The translations under genes were made by a program, and so were the position numbers. From Nitrososphaerota archaeon (GTDB taxonomy: Archaea; Thermoproteota; Nitrososphaeria; Nitrososphaerales; CADDZS01), in NCBI GenBank assembly GCA_013288145.1, contig JABDCJ010000015.1:1-7305 (forward strand): DNA of 7,305 nucleotides. Reading direction: 5' to 3'. Each line of letters begins with the position of its first letter. Within the stretch, counting starts at the first letter, position 1. The notes under the pieces were generated by a model. It was not told where the DNA came from and did not search any database. It saw only the letters and a list, made by a program, of their open reading frames with translations. Below, piece after piece: positions 4,788-7,305 of the stretch.

Positions 4788-5504
4788 TCAAGGAATGACG
4801 GTAAAGTATCCGTACTCTCCCTGCCTTGCCTGATTTCCAGTCATGCTTTGATAATAAAACGTTCCCACTTGCGTAACTATGAGTGTGTCATTTACCGATC
4901 CGCCGGCGCTGATCGTGCTCGACAGCGAGTTGAAAAGAGCATTGTCTGCGCTTGTATTATACAGATTGGCCACGACTGCGACATTGAAGACCTGTGTTGT
5001 GTTGTTCCGGATCACGAGTCGGATTGCGGAATCATTTCTCACATTAATTATTGGACCTGGCTGGGTGCCATTAAACGATAGACTTTCCACGACCGTTAGG
5101 TGAAAAGTAAAGACAGGATAAACTGTGAGATTCTGGGGGTTCAATCCCGGCGAAACTCGAGCAGTAACAGGCTGCAGGTATGTGTTGTTGACTCCAGTGA
5201 GATTTAGCTCATAGTTGCCAGACGAAAGTCCAGTAAATACGAACCGCCCAGATGAAAAATTCGCTGTTAGACTGCCCGCATGCAACGATCCTTTTGTAAG
5301 CCTCGTTCCGTTTGGGAAAGTAAGTGTCACCGCTAATTGAGTGGAATTGGTAACGATCGGAGCCTTGGTGACTGTCGTGGCCGAAACCGTGTGTACCGAT
5401 GGCTGACCACGGACAGGAGCCGAATAGTGCGCTGCTATTGCCGTTGCTGCGATTATGCAAAGCAGCAGGGCTGCACTTGCAATTAGGGAACCGGATCGCT
5501 GCAA
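4788..5504 (-). CDS. Secreted, sequon-rich protein with a copper-less cupredoxin-like domain
   Basis: 238 residues. Residues 7-25 are a hydrophobic signal or anchor segment, followed by a Ser/Thr-rich linker. Residues about 57-118 look like a small beta-sandwich of the carboxypeptidase-regulatory type (LTFPNGTRL, then SGRFVFTGLSSGNYEL). Residues about 133-238 read as a cupredoxin: FNGTQPGPIINVRNDSAIRL (144-163) matches the family's P-G-P-x-I-x-V-x-x-G-D-x-V start, and YYQSMTG (217-223) through GYFTV (232-236) matches the ligand loop and last strand. The copper ligands are replaced: His by F173, Cys by Q219, His by N224 and Met by E230. It should therefore be a structural or binding domain, not an electron carrier. 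Twelve N-x-S/T sequons suggest glycosylation outside the cell. Translation starts at TTG 5504, chosen because the signal segment follows directly. The divergent membrane-protein gene begins 83 bp away. Confidence 0.78.
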   Translation of the reverse strand: MQRSGSLIASAALLLCIIAATAIAAHYSAPVRGQPSVHTVSATTVTKAPIVTNSTQLAVTLTFPNGTRLTKGSLHAGSLTANFSSGRFVFTGLSSGNYELNLTGVNNTYLQPVTARVSPGLNPQNLTVYPVFTFHLTVVESLSFNGTQPGPIINVRNDSAIRLVIRNNTTQVFNVAVVANLYNTSADNALFNSLSSTISAGGSVNDTLIVTQVGTFYYQSMTGNQARQGEYGYFTVIP

Positions 5505-5587
5505 CGCAGATCAACTATGGAAAGTAAATACTCAAATTTTTTTAGAAAGGAAGAATGTTCTATACTAACATTACAGGATTCTAAATT
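5505..5587. promoter_or_regulatory. Divergent promoter region
   Basis: This A/T-rich 83-bp gap separates the divergent secreted-protein and membrane-protein genes. On the plus strand CTATACTA (5560-5567) predicts transcription near 5589, essentially at TTG 5588, implying a leaderless mRNA. On the minus strand CTAAAAAAAT (5537-5546) or TATTTACT (5523-5530) would place the start near 5515 or 5501, at or just before TTG 5504. No clear operator repeat was found. Confidence 0.4.
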
Positions 5588-6136
5588 TTGAGTAAGTCTG
5601 GATCCGATTACGTGCTGGAGACTAAAAATCATTATCTCGGACCTAGCTTGAAAGCTCCAGAGTTCAAGCTTCTCATAGGTCTGACGATGATCTCAATAAT
5701 CGAAGCGATAACATATGCTTGGATTGAAGTAGTTCTGTTCACATCGTCCAGTCCTATCCTGTACGACACCTGGATTCTCGGACATTACACGAGCTATCAC
5801 GTTGTTCTGGCGATATTGGTTCTATCAATGATATTTGGTGTCGGTTTCGTCGCATGGTTGACATACTCGCCAACAAGATTTCGAAAGTTTTTCCTCCTGA
5901 CACTGGGCGACTTTATTTTATGGGCGCTTTTAGAGGATGAGTTTTTCTTTATTTTCTCCGGCGCAACTCATACCCCCACCGATTGGACAAACTGGCCTCT
6001 GGGAGCCGTGAATATTTTTGGAAGCTACATTCCAATCTGGTATATCCTAGCAATCGGAGCGATCTTCGTTCTCTGGTTTTTGGGGCTAAGTATAGGAGAA
6101 GCTCGCAAAAGTGAGGTCTTTGCGGAGGCGCGATGA
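5588..6136 (+). CDS. Four-helix integral membrane protein, function unknown
   Basis: 182 residues with four clear hydrophobic segments: about 28-51, 68-91, 101-124 and 145-168. The N-terminus is polar. The most suggestive stretch is at the end of the third helix, GDFILWALLEDEFFFIFSG (107-125): three acidic residues, E116-D117-E118, lie within or at the membrane border, followed by H128 and the aromatic DWTNW at 132-136. Further His residues, H66 and H71, flank the second helix. Acidic and His residues in such positions could bind a metal or carry protons, but I know no family with this arrangement and claim no activity. TTG 5588 is supported by a TATA-like box about 25 bp upstream, giving a leaderless start. 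It ends eight bases before the convergent PH-domain gene. Confidence 0.85.
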   Translation: MSKSGSDYVLETKNHYLGPSLKAPEFKLLIGLTMISIIEAITYAWIEVVLFTSSSPILYDTWILGHYTSYHVVLAILVLSMIFGVGFVAWLTYSPTRFRKFFLLTLGDFILWALLEDEFFFIFSGATHTPTDWTNWPLGAVNIFGSYIPIWYILAIGAIFVLWFLGLSIGEARKSEVFAEAR

Positions 6137-6144
6137 AAAATCCT

Positions 6145-6708
6145 CTACGGGGGAGACGGGGATTCGACCCGCACAACCGGGTGCCCCAAAGTTCTTCTGA
6201 GAAGATTCTGAACCTCTGTTGGGTTCTCGATGAGAAACAGATTGAAGTGTCTGCTGTCATTTGTGTCCACCACGATATTTCCCCTCCTGATCAGACGAAG
6301 TGATGCAGGCATGAACAGTCTTGCGTCCGAAAACGCCATCGCTGCTACAAACGTGTTCTGAAGGTTCAATATCCCGGAGTCGACATAAAGGCCATCCTCG
6401 CGGAGGTCGTATTTGTGACGTGCTCTTAGCAGGGCTAGATGAATCACTTCGCCGAGATACACGACTAAAACAATTGCAACAGTCAGGAGCTCGACCGGAT
6501 ACGGTATCGTCATTCCTGCGAGCGCGATACTCGCAGGAAAAAGTACCCCAGCAATGCCGAAATAGCTCGACGACAATAGTTCAAGGCCGACAAGAACTGC
6601 GACAACGATCAGCGAAATTAATCCATAAAGCAGGTAGAGAACGGACACCGATGGACGACCGACCCAGACCTGTTTTCCTTTTCCTCCAATAAGCGGTTGT
6701 TTGGCCAA
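6145..6708 (-). CDS. Membrane-anchored bacterial-type PH-domain protein
   Basis: 187 residues. Two hydrophobic segments, about 22-44 and 52-90 (the latter long enough for one or two passes), are followed by a soluble domain from about 95. That domain has the shape of the bPH_2 (YdbS/YdbT-like) family: HKYDLREDGLYVDSGILN (98-115), then a strand series ending RRGNIVVDTNDS and the terminal helix LIENPTEVQNLLRR (159-172), whose N-P-x-x-V is typical. Such proteins sit on the inner face of the membrane and are poorly characterised; lipid or protein docking is often suggested. TTG 6708 is supported by GGAGTGA on the minus strand about six bases upstream and a TATA-like CTAAATTT near 6754-6763. The C-terminal tail is Pro/Ser-rich and ends eight bases from the convergent membrane-protein gene. 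Confidence 0.83.
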   Translation of the reverse strand: MAKQPLIGGKGKQVWVGRPSVSVLYLLYGLISLIVVAVLVGLELLSSSYFGIAGVLFPASIALAGMTIPYPVELLTVAIVLVVYLGEVIHLALLRARHKYDLREDGLYVDSGILNLQNTFVAAMAFSDARLFMPASLRLIRRGNIVVDTNDSRHFNLFLIENPTEVQNLLRRTLGHPVVRVESPSPP

Positions 6709-6792
6709 GGCAATTCACTCCAAGATTACTAATTGTGGCAGTACAACGCATTAGAAATTTAGCAGTTTCGATCATCTTTAGCTAAGATTCTT

Positions 6793-6978
6793 CTAAATAT
6801 ATCGAATAACTTGACGGCCTGCGTGATCTTTTCGGTTGTGAAGCAGGAAAATCGCTAGATCTCTCTCTGCTGCATTCAAGATTCCAACTTCACTAACAAA
6901 AAGCCAGCAGAAAGGGCAACCCAAATTTCTCAGCTCTGATAAATTCAGAATATCAAATAATCCATTGTTCGAAGACAT
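6793..6978 (-). CDS. Small C-x2-C/H-x4-H protein, possible zinc-binding
   Basis: 61 residues from ATG 6978. The sequence contains CPFC at residues 21-24 and H47-N-R-K-D-H52 near the end, separated by a mostly hydrophobic stretch with a helix (ILNAAERDLAIFLL). A Cys-x2-Cys and His-x4-His set could bind one zinc ion, so this may be a mini zinc-finger protein; I do not recognise a specific family. ATG 6978 is preferred because GAGGA at 6986-6990 on the minus strand lies seven bases upstream. ATG 7005 and TTG 7038 are in-frame alternatives; ATG 7005 would fit a near-leaderless transcript from the TATA-like palindrome at 7036-7047. The longer start adds a basic/acidic tail before the Cys pair and does not alter the motif. 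The PH-domain gene follows 85 bp downstream with its own ribosome site. Confidence 0.6.
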   Translation of the reverse strand: MSSNNGLFDILNLSELRNLGCPFCWLFVSEVGILNAAERDLAIFLLHNRKDHAGRQVIRYI

Positions 6979-7007
6979 TTCAGATTCCTCTTTTCTTTGG
7001 TTCATGA

Positions 7008-7047
7008 TTTTTCGAAAAAGAAAAACTTCTGAGTCCAATTTAAATTG
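7008..7047 (-). promoter_or_regulatory. Promoter with two 12-bp palindromes
   Basis: CAATTTAAATTG (7036-7047) is a perfect palindrome containing a TATA-like TTTAAA. Transcription on the minus strand would begin near 7015, inside a second perfect palindrome, TTTTTCGAAAAA (7008-7019). A symmetric site over the start point is where a dimeric archaeal repressor would be expected to act. The link to the small Cys/His gene downstream is positional. Confidence 0.4.
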
Positions 7048-7090
7048 CTAAGAAAGAAAATCATGGAAGAAAAAATAGGTTTCACAATCT

Positions 7091-7112
7091 ATCTATTAGT
7101 GATCTATTAGCG
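7091..7112 (+). repeat. Two tandem 11-bp units
   Basis: ATCTATTAGTG (7091-7101) is followed directly by ATCTATTAGCG (7102-7112), with ten of eleven bases identical. The unit is close to one helical turn. It lies in the untranslated gap right of the small Cys/His gene. Confidence 0.6.
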
Positions 7113-7200
7113 AGACTATTCCAAGGGAACCTCATTCGAAATATCGCTTACCAAGGCCTGTCGAGGACAAGAAATAGGAAGACCCTCCAGAGTCAAAATT

Positions 7201-7251
7201 CTAGCAAGAATAAAATGAAAAGAGCCCGCAGGGTTCGATCCCCTACAGGCT
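7201..7251 (-). terminator. Hairpin plus T-rich tract on the minus strand
   Basis: On the minus strand the arm AGCCTGTAGGG (7241-7251) pairs with CCCTGCGGGCT (7223-7233) in all 11 positions if two G-U pairs are allowed, with a seven-base loop. The transcript then runs CTTTTCATTTTATTC (about 7208-7222). On the plus strand the two wobble positions become C-A mismatches, so the structure is designed for minus-strand RNA. It would end a gene entering from the right edge. Hairpins are not required for archaeal termination, so it may instead stabilise the RNA end. Confidence 0.5.
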
Positions 7252-7305
7252 TGAGAGCCGCTCTTCTTCGGTTAATATTCGAAAATTTCTTGCTTTTTGA
7301 TGACC
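7243..7305 (-). CDS. Possible C-terminus of a gene running in from the right edge
   Basis: Twenty codons are visible before TAG 7243-7245, ending FRILTEEERLSSL. The acidic, helix-like ending looks protein-like, and the stop falls within the hairpin and T-rich tract that would end such a transcript. Nothing can be said about function. Another minus-strand frame is also open here, running to about 7190, so the frame choice rests mainly on the position of the hairpin. Confidence 0.33.
   Translation of the reverse strand, partial: GHQKARNFRILTEEERLSSL

Noticed and set aside
6158..6180. GGGATTCGACCC resembling a tRNA T-arm.
   Set aside because: It lies in the C-terminal codons of the PH-domain gene, and no acceptor, D or anticodon arms are found nearby.
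7154..7253. Possible plus-strand tRNA: AGGCCTG at 7154-7160 can pair with CAGGCTT at 7246-7252, with a T-arm-like element between them.
   Set aside because: No anticodon stem of five pairs with a seven-base loop exists, the D-loop would be about 17 bases, the T-stem has a mismatch, and the T-arm pairs better as a minus-strand hairpin.
7044..7305. Plus-strand frame open for 87 codons to the right edge.
   Set aside because: It has no ATG, GTG or TTG until 7215, its residues are Arg/Lys-rich and unconvincing, and its right part is antisense to a protein-like minus-strand frame.

Overview
The window most likely comes from a mesophilic Nitrososphaerota (Thaumarchaeota) genome, probably a soil-type lineage. 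The first gene is a lone receiver protein carrying the run FLTAFEVYYEEFKKMFP before its FIRKP motif, a pattern I associate with thaumarchaeal receivers. The short protein at 2056-2346 resembles the thaumarchaeal DUF6659 family. Most genes have an archaeal TATA-like box about 25 bp before a start with almost no leader, or an AGGTG/GGAG ribosome site, and TTG starts are common. This assignment is inference; no rRNA or tRNA gene is present.

Layout, left to right. 1-1328 (+): a receiver-only response regulator, then a WbqC-family protein, separated by a perfect 11-bp inverted repeat. 1407-2787 (-): a second receiver-only regulator, a shortened DUF6659-like protein, a 75-residue unknown protein, and a 32-codon reading frame with a strong ribosome site whose stop overlaps the TTG of the 75-residue protein. 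2819-3046 (+): a 75-residue unknown protein whose 3' end overlaps a convergent gene. 3035-5504 (-): a 552-residue processive family 2 glycosyltransferase with membrane segments, preceded by a secreted, sequon-rich protein ending in a cupredoxin-like domain that appears to have lost all four copper ligands. 5588-6136 (+): a four-helix membrane protein of unknown function. 6145-6978 (-): a membrane-anchored bacterial-type PH-domain protein and a small C-x2-C/H-x4-H protein. 6979-7305: probable promoter palindromes, a short tandem repeat, and a hairpin plus T-rich tract that would end a minus-strand gene entering from the right edge.

Working together: no single pathway is obvious. The commonest theme is the cell surface: WbqC (associated with surface glycans), a polysaccharide-type glycosyltransferase, a probably glycosylated secreted protein, and two membrane proteins. 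The two orphan receivers could give phosphorylation-dependent control, but neither has an output domain and no kinase is in view. No gap exceeds 300 bp. The longest, 1791-2055, holds the promoter of the second receiver and competing small frames described below. I saw no mobile element, CRISPR array, origin or credible tRNA.
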